This document shows positions 6,437-6,579 of a stretch of 6,579 nucleotides of DNA, in pieces; positions within the stretch are counted from its first letter, which is position 1, and each line of letters starts with the position of its first letter. The translations under genes were made by a program, and so were the position numbers. Source of the DNA: an uncultured Sulfitobacter sp. (GTDB lineage Bacteria; Pseudomonadota; Alphaproteobacteria; Rhodobacterales; Rhodobacteraceae). The stretch lies in the NCBI GenBank assembly GCA_937923365.1, contig CALAIJ010000029.1, positions 1 through 6,579 of the forward strand. Reading direction: 5' to 3'. The notes beneath the pieces are model-generated. The model was given only the letters and a program-made list of their open reading frames with translations. It searched no databases and was not told where the DNA came from.

Positions 6437-6579
6437 ATGCGGCTGATCCTTGCCCTGTTGATGCTGGCCGTTCTGCCCCTTGGCGCATTGGCCCAAAGCA
6501 GCAAGCCTGCGGTGCTGGTCGCCGATTCCGTGTTCATCACCCGCGACCGCACATTGGTTGCCCAAGGCAACGTCGAGGC
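6437..6579 (+). CDS. lptD: LPS-assembly protein LptD, N-terminal fragment (3' end outside window)
   Basis: LptD is the outer-membrane beta-barrel that, with LptE, inserts lipopolysaccharide into the outer leaflet. Only 47 codons are visible. Residues 1-19 are a signal peptide (MRLILALLMLAVLPLGALA) with predicted cleavage before QSS, so the product is exported. The following VLVADSVFITRD...LVAQGNVE is the start of an OstA/LptA-like periplasmic domain, the N-terminal domain of LptD. LptA starts similarly and is the main alternative; position directly after lptG favours LptD, as lptFG-lptD (often with surA, pdxA and rsmA next) is a common alphaproteobacterial order. The ATG at 6437 abuts the lptG stop with no gap, and its ribosome binding site GGAGG (6424-6428) lies inside the lptG end, 8 bases upstream. 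Confidence 0.85.
   Translation, partial: MRLILALLMLAVLPLGALAQSSKPAVLVADSVFITRDRTLVAQGNVE

Overview
The window is a gene-dense piece of a GC-rich proteobacterial chromosome, most likely an alphaproteobacterium of the Rhodobacterales/Roseobacter type. This is inferred from the style of the proteins (an LptF-LptG-LptD run, a TIGR02281-type aspartic protease, a YheS-like ABC-F protein), strong G/C third-position bias, and a Roseobacter-style hairpin motif (AAATATCCCGGG plus GC-rich stems) after the first gene. It holds eight protein genes, six complete and two cut by the window edges. I see no rRNA, tRNA, CRISPR array, insertion sequence or prophage gene. No stretch over 300 bases lacks a gene; the longest gap is the 134-base divergent region at 4078-4211.

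Layout. 1-732 (+) is the C-terminal part of a YheS-like ABC-F ATPase. A 105-base spacer with two perfect GC-rich hairpins follows. 838-1473 (+) is a MarC-family membrane protein. A short spacer carries a promoter-like sequence and a 14-base perfect palindrome, then 1525-2106 (+) encodes a membrane-anchored retropepsin-like aspartic protease. It converges on holC (2139-2597, -) across a 32-base gap with a hairpin. holC lies 7 bases downstream of pepA (2605-4077, -), so these two look like one operon. pepA diverges from an lptF-lptG-lptD operon (4212 to the window end, +): lptF and lptG overlap by ATGA, and lptG stop and lptD start abut as TAGATG.

How the genes work together. LptF and LptG form the membrane part of the LptB2FG transporter that extracts lipopolysaccharide from the inner membrane. 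LptD is the outer-membrane translocon that receives it, so one tightly coupled operon encodes both ends of the Lpt bridge. LptA, LptB, LptC and LptE are not in the window. PepA (leucyl aminopeptidase) and HolC (DNA polymerase III chi subunit) are housekeeping proteins. The pepA-holC pairing and the divergent pepA/lptF arrangement are also known from E. coli, so this is old conserved synteny. The YheS-like, MarC and aspartic protease genes have no evident joint pathway.

The region looks like ordinary core genome and I find no convincing new multi-gene system. The points most worth a second look are the uncharacterised periplasm-facing protease with its own promoter-like element, the paired hairpins after the ABC-F gene, and possible operator repeats between pepA and lptF.
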